From NCBI GenBank assembly GCA_903862425.1, contig CAIOYC010000034.1, forward strand, positions 1 through 59,374: a DNA stretch of 59,374 bases. Reading direction: 5' to 3'. A program made the translations under genes and the position numbers. Below are positions 51,909 to 59,374 of this stretch, piece by piece. The notes beneath the pieces were generated by a model, which was not told the origin of the DNA, ran no database searches, and saw only the letters and a program-made list of their open reading frames with translations. How positions within the stretch are numbered: position 1 is the first letter of the stretch; the number at the start of each line of letters is the position of its first letter. This DNA is from an uncultured Caulobacterales bacterium. GTDB lineage: Bacteria > Pseudomonadota > Alphaproteobacteria > Caulobacterales > Caulobacteraceae.

Positions 51909-52430
51909 ATGAAACGCGTCCCGAACGTTTGCGTCGCACTCGCCATAGCCGTGCTCTCGGCCTGTTCGACCATTCCCCGGTTCGAGGCGGCCAACGACAT
52001 CCACAGCTTCCTGGTGGCGATCCGCGACGGCGACCGCGCCACGTTCGACGCCCATGTGGACAGGCCCGCCCTGAAGACCAACCTGCGCGCCCGCCTGCTG
52101 GAGATGGCGTCGGGCTCGCATTCCAGCGCCACCACGGCGGCGGCCCTGTTCGCCGGTCCGCTCGTGGACGTAGCGGTGGAGGCGGGGGTGCGGCCCGAGG
52201 TGTTCCGCCTCGCCGCCGCCCAGTACGGCTACGATCCCGCCAAGCCCCTGCCTTCGACCTTGGCCATCGCCCAGCTGGTCCGCCCGCTCGATGGTGATCG
52301 CGCCTGCATCGTCACCCGCGCCAAGGGGCCGTGCGTCTTCCTGTTCAAGAACGAGGGCGGAACGTGGAGGCTGATCGACTTCCAGGGCCACATCGCCCTC
52401 GACAAGGGCAGGCTGAAGCTCACGGAGTAA
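51909..52430 (+). CDS. DUF2939-type lipoprotein
   Basis: A 173-residue protein starting at ATG 51909. The signal peptide ends in the lipobox LSAC (Cys19). A folded region follows (ANDIHSFLVAIRDGDRATFDAHVD, then a middle Ala/Gly-rich helix, then RLIDFQGHIALDKGRLKL). The layout matches DUF2939 lipoproteins, which lie in outer-membrane or periplasmic contexts with no known activity. Confidence 0.7.
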   Translation: MKRVPNVCVALAIAVLSACSTIPRFEAANDIHSFLVAIRDGDRATFDAHVDRPALKTNLRARLLEMASGSHSSATTAAALFAGPLVDVAVEAGVRPEVFRLAAAQYGYDPAKPLPSTLAIAQLVRPLDGDRACIVTRAKGPCVFLFKNEGGTWRLIDFQGHIALDKGRLKLTE

Positions 52431-52450
52431 GGCCGATGGGGGAGGATTGC

Positions 52451-52903
52451 ATGCGCATCGTATGGGCCATCCTGTTCGGCGGGCTGAGCGCGGGGCTGAT
52501 GGACCTGTGCGCCGCCATGACCATCAACCGGTTGCCGGCCCTGACCATCGGCAAGGCGGTGGCGACCGGACTCTATGGCAAGGCGGCGTTCAAGATGGGC
52601 GACGCGGTGGGGTATCTTGGCGTCGGGCTGCACTTCGCCATGTCGCTTCTGATCGCCGCGCTTTATGTGCTGGCCGCCGAGCGGATCTCCGCGATACGCC
52701 AGAACCCCCTGGCCGCCGGCCTGTTCTACGGCGTGGGCATCTTCGTGGTGATGAATTACGTGGTGCGCCCTCTGTCGAAGGCGGGGATCAGCCACTATCC
52801 GACCTCGACGAACTTTCTGGAGAACCTGGTCGCCATGCTGATCTTCGGCGTGTTCGTCGCCTATGCCGACCGCTGGTTCATGCCCCGCCCGACCTTGCAC
52901 TAG
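52451..52903 (+). CDS. Integral membrane protein, unknown function (YagU-like)
   Basis: A 150-residue membrane protein. The ATG at 52451 has a GGAGGA site nine bases before it; MGEDCMRIV from 52436 is less likely. Four hydrophobic segments include IVWAILFGGLSAGLMDLCAAM and VGLHFAMSLLIAALYVL, then GLFYGVGIFVVMNYVVRPLSKAG and NFLENLVAMLIFGVFVAYADRWF. The last two resemble the DUF1440/YagU type. No function can be given. Confidence 0.65.
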   Translation: MRIVWAILFGGLSAGLMDLCAAMTINRLPALTIGKAVATGLYGKAAFKMGDAVGYLGVGLHFAMSLLIAALYVLAAERISAIRQNPLAAGLFYGVGIFVVMNYVVRPLSKAGISHYPTSTNFLENLVAMLIFGVFVAYADRWFMPRPTLH

Positions 52904-53255
52904 GTTTCTATGGCGCTGGCAGGCTCGGGGTATTAGCGGCGCCGGACCGTCCAGGGAGAGCGGCCCGGCGCCAGGCGGACATCTACTCGCCCGCCAGGGA
53001 TCCGCGCTCCCCTCCGACAGGTTACGTGGACGAACGGACATCTGCCGACATACGGGCGCTACGTCTCGCGCGCCCTGCCCCATTGGCGCCCTATCCGTTG
53101 AATTTGCGCAACAACCGGGCAACCACGTTCCGATAAGTTGGCATCGGGATTGTTCTTCGGGCGTTGACCTGCGGGGCGTGTGGACGTCCCTTCGGGCTGA
53201 GCCGCCAAATGGCCAAGGTTGAGGCCTAGTGGGCGGTACGGAACTTGGAGCGTGG
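52904..53255. other. Intergenic region before the acyltransferase gene
   Basis: About 350 bases without a credible gene. A hairpin with arms GGCGCCGG (52938-52945) and CCGGCGCC (52965-52972) and a 19-base loop sits near the start; no T-tract follows. The region 53080-53160 is less GC-rich and could hold the promoter of the 53256 gene. Nothing else is recognised. Confidence 0.45.
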
Positions 53256-54497
53256 ATGGCCTCGGTCGGCGATCAGATGCAGACGAAAGCGGGCGGCGGC
53301 GGATCGACGGGATTCGGCCGACGCAGCGACCTCGACTGGCTGCGCGTGATCGCCTTCGGCCTGCTGATCCTGTTCCACGTCGGCCTCGTCTATGCGCCGT
53401 TCGACTGGCACGCCCACAGTCGCCACACCGAGGACTGGCTGCGCCAAGGGATTCTGATCACCGGGCCGTGGCGGCTGACCCTGCTCTTCTTCATCTCCGG
53501 CTGCGCGCTGAAGCTCATGAGCCGCAAGCTGAACGCTCCCCAGGTGCTGAAGGCGCGGTTCGCGCGGCTCGTACCGCCCTTCCTGTTCGGTGTGCTCGTA
53601 CTGGTGCCGCCCCAGGCCTATATCGAGAACTTCGACAAGGCCGGCTTCCGCGGCAACCTGGTCGACTGGTACGTCTATCAGTTCGGCGGGGAGGGGCTCT
53701 CCATCAGCCTGCCGGTGAACCACATGTGGTTCGTGCTCTACATCCTGGTCTACAGCGTGCTCGCCACGGTGCTGATCGCCCTGCCCAGGGTGCAGGCGAA
53801 GATATCGCAGGGGCTCGGCTGGGCCATGGGCAGCGTGACCGTGCTGGCCCTGCCCATCCTATACCTGACCCTGGCGCGGCAGGGGCTGTTCCTTCGCTAT
53901 GGGATTTCCAACCACCTCTCGACGGACTGGTACAACCACGCGGTCTCGTTCGGGGCCTTTCTGTTCGGCTTCCTGATCGTTGGGCAGGACGGGTTCTGGA
54001 CGGCGGCGCGGCGCTGGCGCTGGCTGTCGCTGGTGGTGGCGGTCCTCGCCCTGCCCATGTTGATGATCATCGAGTCCGTGCCCGCCACCGCGCCGGAGGA
54101 CGCCTGGACCAGCTTCGTCTTCGCCGCCGATCAGTGGGGCACCATCGCCGCCGTGCTCGGTTTCGGCGTCAAATATTTGCAGGATCGCGACGGGCCGGTG
54201 CTGCGCTACCTGACCCAGGCGGTCTTCCCCTGCTACCTCGCCCACCAGACCATCCTGGTGGCGGCGGTGTGGTTCATAAGGCCGGCCGGCCTGCCCGCCT
54301 TCGTTGAGGCGTCGCTGCTGATCGCCATCGTCATCGGCGGGTGCCTGGCCATCTATGAGGTCGTGCGCCGGTTCAATCTGATCCGCCCGCTCTGGGGCCT
54401 GAAGCGCCTGCCCCGGTCCACCCTCGCCGCCGAACAGGTGCTGGAGCCGACGCCGGACAAGACCAAGCCGCCGACCCTCACCGCGGAAGCGGCGTGA
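53256..54497 (+). CDS. Acyltransferase_3 family membrane protein
   Basis: A 413-residue protein starting at ATG 53256 after a GGAG site; a GTG at 53229 would add nine residues. About ten membrane helices. The family signature R-x-x-x-L-D-W-L-R is present as RRSDLDWLRVIAFGLLILFHVG, with the H that is likely catalytic. SHTEDWLRQGILITGPWRLTLLFFISG follows. Such enzymes transfer acyl groups to cell-surface glycans or lipids. No glycan gene is adjacent except opgDH downstream, so a glucan-acylating role is one option. Overlaps the next gene by GTGA. Confidence 0.85.
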   Translation: MASVGDQMQTKAGGGGSTGFGRRSDLDWLRVIAFGLLILFHVGLVYAPFDWHAHSRHTEDWLRQGILITGPWRLTLLFFISGCALKLMSRKLNAPQVLKARFARLVPPFLFGVLVLVPPQAYIENFDKAGFRGNLVDWYVYQFGGEGLSISLPVNHMWFVLYILVYSVLATVLIALPRVQAKISQGLGWAMGSVTVLALPILYLTLARQGLFLRYGISNHLSTDWYNHAVSFGAFLFGFLIVGQDGFWTAARRWRWLSLVVAVLALPMLMIIESVPATAPEDAWTSFVFAADQWGTIAAVLGFGVKYLQDRDGPVLRYLTQAVFPCYLAHQTILVAAVWFIRPAGLPAFVEASLLIAIVIGGCLAIYEVVRRFNLIRPLWGLKRLPRSTLAAEQVLEPTPDKTKPPTLTAEAA

Positions 54498-55120
54498 CAC
54501 CCCACAGGGCGCGAAGCCTGCTGCTGCGCGCCGGGGCCGCCTCGCCGCTGATCGCCATCGGCTGCATCCTGCTCGCCTGGGCGGTCTATCCTGGGTTCGA
54601 CAATGCCCGGCAGTACCTCAGCGAACTCGGCGGGGAGCATGCCCGCTATCCCATCGTGTTCAATCTCGGCCTCATCGCTGTGGGACTCGGCGGCGCGGCG
54701 GCGGGGATCGGCTTCGCCATGGCCGTGCCGGCGCTGGGCGGGGCGCGGATCGCCGGTCTGATCGTCGGGGCCTGCTATGTGGCGGCGGCGGCGGGACTGA
54801 TCTGCGGGGCGCTGATCGCCTATCCCAACCCCTGGCACAACCTGATCCAGCTCGGTCTCGGCATCCAGATCGCGCCCTTCGCTTTGCTCTGGGCGCTGTG
54901 GCGGGCCGAAGGGGTGAACCGACTGCGCTGGTTCCTGTGGGCGGCGCTGGGCGTGATGCTGATTCTGACCGTGTTGACCAAGCACCTCGTGTGGCCGGAA
55001 CTGGTCAATTCCGCCAACGTGGGCTGGTGGGAGCGCGCCTACGCCATCGTCCTGGTCGGCTGGGGCGGTGTGGCGGCGATCCTGATCGAGCGCCGGCTGA
55101 TCGCCGCGGCGGCCGGATGA
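54494..55120 (+). CDS. DUF998-family membrane protein
   Basis: A 208-residue protein with GTG start in the GTGA overlap. About six hydrophobic segments, with LGSELGG-like QYLSELGGEHARYPIVFNLGLIAVG in the first loop, typical of DUF998. It probably belongs to the same transcript as the acyltransferase. No function is established for this family. Confidence 0.8.
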   Translation: MTPHRARSLLLRAGAASPLIAIGCILLAWAVYPGFDNARQYLSELGGEHARYPIVFNLGLIAVGLGGAAAGIGFAMAVPALGGARIAGLIVGACYVAAAAGLICGALIAYPNPWHNLIQLGLGIQIAPFALLWALWRAEGVNRLRWFLWAALGVMLILTVLTKHLVWPELVNSANVGWWERAYAIVLVGWGGVAAILIERRLIAAAAG

Positions 55121-55224
55121 TTCGGGCTGGAGGCGTCTTGAAGGACGCGCGTTGCTAGCGCCCATCCGCTCGTCACAGGGCAGTGGGCGCCGCCGAAACA
55201 GGCTTTTCCGTCCAGCGAAACGTG

Positions 55225-55236
55225 TTGTGATCACAA
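55225..55236. promoter_or_regulatory. Candidate operator TTGTGATCACAA upstream of opgD
   Basis: A perfect 12-base palindrome. Its halves resemble CRP/FNR-family half sites (TGTGA/TCACA) without the usual spacer. A second inverted pair, ATCAC-N6-GTGAT, follows at about 55264-55279. Both lie in the 236 bases upstream of opgD and could be protein-binding sites. Confidence 0.4.
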
Positions 55237-55356
55237 AGTCTCTTGCCTAAAGGCAGTGCAGCATCACATAAACGTGATCGCTGCCGAAGCTCGGCCTTTC
55301 GGGGACGGGCGGAAGCGCGAAGTGAACCCGCTCGCACCCTTTAGCACGGCGTACCC

Positions 55357-56865
55357 TTGGCCCTTTCGCGCAGAAGCACCGTGGCGATGCTCGCGGCCGG
55401 AGCCTCCGCCTATATCGGCGCGGGGGCCACCGCAGCCGGCGCACAGGCGCCCCTTTCCGAAGGCGCGCCCTTCGATCCCTCGGGCGTACGGGCGCGGGCT
55501 GAACTCCTGTCCCAGTCGCCCTACTCTCCGCCGCCCGCCCAGACCGGCCCCGCCGCGGCCCTCGACTATGACGGCTTTCGCAAGATCCAGCACCGTCGCG
55601 ACCGCGCCTACTGGACCGACAACGGCTCGCTGGTGCGGCTCGACTATTTCCCGACGGGCTACATCTTCCATGAGCCGGTCGAGCTCTATGAGGTCGTCGC
55701 CGGCCGGGCGCGGGCGATCCGCTTCAACGCCGACGACTTCGAGGCGCCCCCCGAACTGGCGGCGGCCCTGCACTCCATCTCCGGCATCTCGGGTTTCCGC
55801 CTGCAAAGCCCGCTGAACCGCGCCGACAAGTTCGACGAGGTGGCGGTGTTCCAGGGCGCCAGCTATTTCCGCAGCCTCGGACGCGGCCAGTTCTATGGCC
55901 TGTCCTCGCGCGGCGTCAGCCTCGGCACCGGCGAGAAGGAGGAGTTCCCGGACTTCCGCGCCTTCTGGATCGAGCGTCCGGCGCCTGGATCGACCGAGAC
56001 GGTGGTGCATGCCCTGCTCGACGGGCCGAGTCTCACGGGCGCCTATCGTTTCCGCATCGCGCCGGGCCTGCCCACCGTGATCGACGTGCAGGCCAGCCTG
56101 TTCCCCCGCCGCACCATCGCCAACGGCGGTGTCGCACCGCAGAGCTCGATGTTCCTGTTCGGCGCCTATGACCGCAAGGGCGTCGACGACTTCCGCGCCC
56201 AGGTGCACGACAGCGACGGGCTGGAGATCCGCACGGTCGAGGGCGGCCGGGTATGGCGCCCCCTGACCCATCCGGCCAAGGCCCAGGTCTCGACCTTCGC
56301 CACCCAGCGCCTGCAGGGCTTCGGCCTGTGCCAGCGCGCCCGCGGTTTCGACGACTATTCCGACCTCGAGGCCCATTACGACCGCCGCCCCAGCCTGTGG
56401 GTCGAGCCGATGGGCGACTGGGGTCCGGGCGCGGTGCACCTGCTCGAAATGCCGGCCCGCGACGAGGGCGACGACAACATCGCCTGCTTCTGGCGCCCGG
56501 CCGAGGCGTGGCGGCCGGGCCGCGAGGTCAAGATCGGCTATCGACTGTCCTGGGGCGACGGCCCCGCGCCCGACGGCCTCGGCTGGGTGGTCGCCACCCG
56601 CTCGGGCGAGGCGATGAACTCCAAGGATCGTCAATTCGTGGTCGATTTCCGCGACGTGCCGCCCGACGCCACCGGCGTCCGGGCGCAGGTCAAGGCCAGT
56701 GCGGGCACGGTCGGTCCGGCCAGCATCACGCCCTTCCCCGATCGCGCCGACGTGCGCGCGGGTTTCCGTTTCACCCCGCCGGCCTCCGGGCCTGCGGACC
56801 TCGAACTTCGTCTGGTCGGCGATAGTGGCGACCTCTCAGAAGCATGGTGGTTCCGATGGATATGA
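55357..56865 (+). CDS. opgD: Periplasmic glucan biosynthesis protein, OpgD/OpgG type
   Basis: A 502-residue protein. The first in-frame start after the upstream TAG stop (55342-55344) is TTG at 55357, giving MALSRRSTVAMLAAGASAYIG, a twin-arginine signal peptide. Tat export is typical of OpgD rather than Sec-exported OpgG, so opgD is preferred. Family patterns: LDYDGFRKIQHRRDRAYW, DYFPTGYIFHEPVELYEV, SSRGVSLGTGEKEEFPDFRAFWIERP and DYSDLEAHYDRRPSLWVEP. It acts in osmoregulated periplasmic glucan modification. It overlaps opgH. Confidence 0.9.
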   Translation: MALSRRSTVAMLAAGASAYIGAGATAAGAQAPLSEGAPFDPSGVRARAELLSQSPYSPPPAQTGPAAALDYDGFRKIQHRRDRAYWTDNGSLVRLDYFPTGYIFHEPVELYEVVAGRARAIRFNADDFEAPPELAAALHSISGISGFRLQSPLNRADKFDEVAVFQGASYFRSLGRGQFYGLSSRGVSLGTGEKEEFPDFRAFWIERPAPGSTETVVHALLDGPSLTGAYRFRIAPGLPTVIDVQASLFPRRTIANGGVAPQSSMFLFGAYDRKGVDDFRAQVHDSDGLEIRTVEGGRVWRPLTHPAKAQVSTFATQRLQGFGLCQRARGFDDYSDLEAHYDRRPSLWVEPMGDWGPGAVHLLEMPARDEGDDNIACFWRPAEAWRPGREVKIGYRLSWGDGPAPDGLGWVVATRSGEAMNSKDRQFVVDFRDVPPDATGVRAQVKASAGTVGPASITPFPDRADVRAGFRFTPPASGPADLELRLVGDSGDLSEAWWFRWI

Positions 56866-58814
56866 ACAGCGGCCTGGCGGTTCGCCTGGCCCAGCCGGAC
56901 GATCCGATCCGCGACGATGAACGCGAAGTGCTGCCGCGGCCCGCCGTGCTGGCCATGCCGCGCCAGCGGCTGACGCATGTGAAGACCCGCGGCTTCGGAG
57001 CCCAGACGCCCGAGGCCAGCGAATCGATCCCCGACACTTCGCCCGTCGATATCGTGCGCCGCCGGGTGATCTTCTTCGGCTCGACCCTGGCGCTGCTGGC
57101 CCTGGCCATGGCGACCCCGGTGGGCATCGCCTTGCAGGACGGCTTCACCGCGCTGACGGCCGCGGGCGTACTGGTACTGAGCGTCTTGTTGCTCGCCCTG
57201 TCGGCCTGGTTCGTCAATGCCGTGATCGGGCTCAGCGTCCTGGTCACCGGCAAGGGCCGCGATCCGGTCTGCCTGGACGGTCCGACCCCGGCGCCCGCCG
57301 GCCGCACCGCCATGCTCATGCCGATCTATCACGAGGACGCGGAGGCCGCCGTGGGCCGTCTGGCCCGGATCGAGGGCTCGCTGGCCGCCCTCGGCGCGCA
57401 GCGCAATTTCGACCTGTTCGTCCTGTCCGACTCCCGCCGCGACGAGGTGGCCGAGGCCGAGTGGATCGCCTTCAGCGCGCTGCGCGAGGCCGCCGAATGC
57501 CCGGTTTATTACCGCCGCCGCGCCGAAAACCACGAACGCAAGGTCGGCAACCTCGCCGACTGGGTGCGTCGCTTCGGCTCCGCTTACGAATACATGGTGG
57601 TGCTGGACGCCGACAGCTCCATGTCCGGCGCGACGCTGCTGAAGCTTGTGGACGCCATGGAGCGTCACCCTGGCGTCGGCCTGATCCAGACCACTCCGAC
57701 CATCGTCGGCGGCTCGACCCTGTTCTCGCGCGTCTCGCAGTTCGCGGTAAAGCTCTACGGCCGCGTGGCCGGGGCGGGCCTGGCCTGGTGGTGCGGCTCG
57801 GAGGCGACCTACTGGGGCCACAACGCCATCATCCGCACCGAGGCCTTCGCGTCCTCCGCCGGCCTGCCCAAGCTCAAGGGCCGCAAGCCCTTCGGCGGTC
57901 ATGTGATGAGCCACGACGTGATCGAGGCCGCCCTGCTGCGCCGCAACGGCTGGGCCGTGCACATCGCCGCCGACCTGCCGGACTCCTCCGAAGAGACCCC
58001 GCCGAGCCTGGCCGATTTCATGGTGCGCGAGCGCCGCTGGGCGCAGGGCAACCTGCAGCATCTGGCCCTGATAACGGCGCCGGGCCTGCACTGGATCAGC
58101 CGCATCCAGTTCATCATGGGTGCCATGGCGTATCTCGCCTCGCCGCTCTGGCTCATCTCGGTGATCGTCGGCCTGGCCATGGAGTTGCAGAGCCCCACCG
58201 ACTGGGACTCCTTCCTCTATGTGCTGACCCCCAAGCTCTCGCCCTTCCTGTGGGGTTCGGCCCTGTGCGGCGCCCTGCTGCTCGGCCCGAAGATCATGGG
58301 CCTGGGCCTCGTCCTGTCGCGCCGGGCCGAACGCCGGGCCTTCGGCGGCGCGGCCATGCTCTTGAAGAACGCAGCCATCGAAGCCGCCGTCTCCGCCGTC
58401 ACCGCTCCGGTGCTGATGGCCAGGAACAGCCGCACGGTGTTCGAGGTCCTGATCGGTCGCGACAGCGGTTGGGCCCCGCAGCGTCGCGAGGCCGAGGCGA
58501 TGAGCGCCAGCGAAGGCGTACGCCAGCACAAGTGGGAGCTCGGCGTCGGCCTGACCCTCGCCACCGCCCTCGTGTTCCGCCCGGACCTCAGCCTCGTCTT
58601 CGCACCGATCATCGCCCCCATGCTGCTCACCGGCCCGATCTCGGCCCTGCTGTCCGATCCGCGCCTCGGCGAGCGCCTTCGCAAGCACGCCCTCTTGATG
58701 ACGCCCGAGGAACTGCCCCAACACGCCACCGTCCCCCCGCGCGCCGAGCCCCACACACCCTGGTCCCTGCCGACCGCCGAACCCGCCCCCGTGATCCGCC
58801 TCGTCGCCAGCTGA
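56862..58814 (+). CDS. opgH: Glucans biosynthesis glucosyltransferase H
   Basis: A membrane GT2 family enzyme of about 650 residues. I prefer ATG 56862, which overlaps the opgD stop as ATGA; ATGs at 56856 and 56844 are possible. GT2 motifs are VVLDADSSMSG (Asp249-Asp251 for metal and sugar) and a QxxRW-type RERRWAQGN near Trp393. Helices flank the catalytic domain: RRVIFFGSTLALLALAMATP near residue 60, several in the C-terminal half. It polymerises UDP-glucose into linear beta-glucan. E. coli OpgH is longer (847 residues) because of its N-terminal domain; the shorter alphaproteobacterial form fits. Confidence 0.93.
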   Translation: MNSGLAVRLAQPDDPIRDDEREVLPRPAVLAMPRQRLTHVKTRGFGAQTPEASESIPDTSPVDIVRRRVIFFGSTLALLALAMATPVGIALQDGFTALTAAGVLVLSVLLLALSAWFVNAVIGLSVLVTGKGRDPVCLDGPTPAPAGRTAMLMPIYHEDAEAAVGRLARIEGSLAALGAQRNFDLFVLSDSRRDEVAEAEWIAFSALREAAECPVYYRRRAENHERKVGNLADWVRRFGSAYEYMVVLDADSSMSGATLLKLVDAMERHPGVGLIQTTPTIVGGSTLFSRVSQFAVKLYGRVAGAGLAWWCGSEATYWGHNAIIRTEAFASSAGLPKLKGRKPFGGHVMSHDVIEAALLRRNGWAVHIAADLPDSSEETPPSLADFMVRERRWAQGNLQHLALITAPGLHWISRIQFIMGAMAYLASPLWLISVIVGLAMELQSPTDWDSFLYVLTPKLSPFLWGSALCGALLLGPKIMGLGLVLSRRAERRAFGGAAMLLKNAAIEAAVSAVTAPVLMARNSRTVFEVLIGRDSGWAPQRREAEAMSASEGVRQHKWELGVGLTLATALVFRPDLSLVFAPIIAPMLLTGPISALLSDPRLGERLRKHALLMTPEELPQHATVPPRAEPHTPWSLPTAEPAPVIRLVAS

Positions 58815-59222
58815 TGCAGGGATAGCGGGCCGTTCATCCGGGGGAGAACCTGCGGACAACCGACCTCCACCCAATACCCCTCCTTCCGTCATGCCCGGAC
58901 TCGTTCCGGGCATCCATCCACCGGGCGTTCGGCGGGCGGGATCGTGGAAGACGTTGCCTTCTCAGGGGTTATCAGGTCGAGCCTCGCGCCATGGGCGCCC
59001 GGAACGAGTCCGGGCGTGACGGAGGGGGGAGGCGCCGACCGGGTCGGAAGCGCGGACAAACCGCCGGTCGAAGTTTATTTGTCCCCGGCGCCGGGAAGCC
59101 GTGGTTCTCTGTAGCTATCCCGTCGCACCGGGGAGGGCTCACGGATCCAGCCCGAATTGAGGCGGCGGGGGGTGATCGAGCGGGATAATACGCTGCGCCT
59201 GCGACGCGCGTCATGCACGGCG
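58815..59222 (-). repeat. Right arm of a long inverted repeat (dispersed repeat copy)
   Basis: Reverse complement of 1-412. The core, 58980-59222, is near identical to 1-246. The outer section down to about 58815 is patchy, with strong matches at the GCCCGGACTCGTTCCGGGC palindromes (58892-58912 and 58996-59016). It begins directly after the opgH stop. Confidence 0.85.
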
Positions 59223-59374
59223 GAGCGGCTGGAGCGTCGAGGGCGGGGTAAGACAACCCGCCTATCCGGGAGCGCGTGGATGCGTCCGGCCCGTGCGTGG
59301 GATGGTAGAGACCGGGTCGGAAAATGGCCCGCGATCACGCCCACGAAGCCGAAGGGACCTGGGTCGCGCCAGGC
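59223..59374. other. Outer flank of the right repeat, possibly truncated
   Basis: Continues outward beyond the part of the repeat present at the left end of the window. It contains an ATG at 59324 opening a frame (MARDHAHEAEGTWVAPG) that runs off the end; whether it is a gene cannot be judged. Confidence 0.3.

Noticed and set aside
1-59374. CRISPR array, prophage, transposase, tRNA or rRNA
   Set aside because: No spaced direct repeats, no integrase, capsid or transposase motifs, and no cloverleaf-like or rRNA sequence recognised in the intergenic stretches read.

Overview
This is a GC-rich alphaproteobacterial segment. Family content points to Caulobacterales (Caulobacter/Phenylobacterium-like): opgD-opgH glucan genes, NodT-type outer-membrane factors with HlyD and DHA2 pumps, a carotenoid oxygenase, an MXKDX-repeat protein, and frequent 4-base ATGA/GTGA gene overlaps. 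The taxonomic call is inference, since no rRNA or tRNA is present. No phage, integrase, transposase or CRISPR array was seen.

Layout. (1) 1-412: one arm of a long inverted repeat whose partner lies at 58815-59222. The window probably starts and ends in a dispersed repeat. (2) 530-3813, minus strand: a small membrane protein, uvrC, a DUF606 transporter and a NUDIX hydrolase. (3) 3981-5191: a 26-codon membrane micro-ORF, a pteridine-reductase-like SDR and a dihydroneopterin-aldolase-like protein. (4) 5283-10964: acyl carrier protein, ketosynthase, HAD phosphatase, class III aminotransferase, EamA-type half transporter, alpha/beta hydrolase and a second EamA half transporter. This is the strongest candidate for an undescribed pathway, possibly making and exporting an amino-lipid. 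(5) 11020-21706: two complete tripartite drug-efflux loci, one next to a LysR regulator and one next to a TetR regulator, with their outer-membrane genes meeting tail to tail. (6) 21902-24007: a secreted S9A prolyl oligopeptidase. (7) 24183-31144: a polysaccharide locus (GHMP sugar kinase, Wzy-like polymerase/ligase, two GT-B glycosyltransferases, Wzx-like flippase, hexapeptide acyltransferase). (8) 31160-33895: TetR regulator, carotenoid oxygenase and a YciB/IspZ-type septation protein. (9) 33973-40226: mixed metabolism (HpcH/HpaI lyase, ThiE, M28 peptidase, Kdo-hydroxylase-like protein), small secreted proteins, and a compact candidate sRNA at about 34520-34599 on the minus strand. (10) 40309-47325: penicillin-binding protein 1C with a bacterial alpha-2-macroglobulin. 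(11) 47502-55120: MXKDX protein, a cytochrome b plus sulfite-oxidase-like molybdoenzyme, a serine beta-lactamase-fold hydrolase, a dienelactone hydrolase, a DUF2939 lipoprotein and several membrane proteins. (12) 55357-58814: opgD (Tat-exported) and opgH, for osmoregulated periplasmic glucan synthesis.

Much of the window serves the envelope: efflux, surface polysaccharide, periplasmic glucans, Kdo modification, cell-wall synthesis and its protection by the macroglobulin. Several regulators sit beside perfect inverted repeats that look like their own operators.
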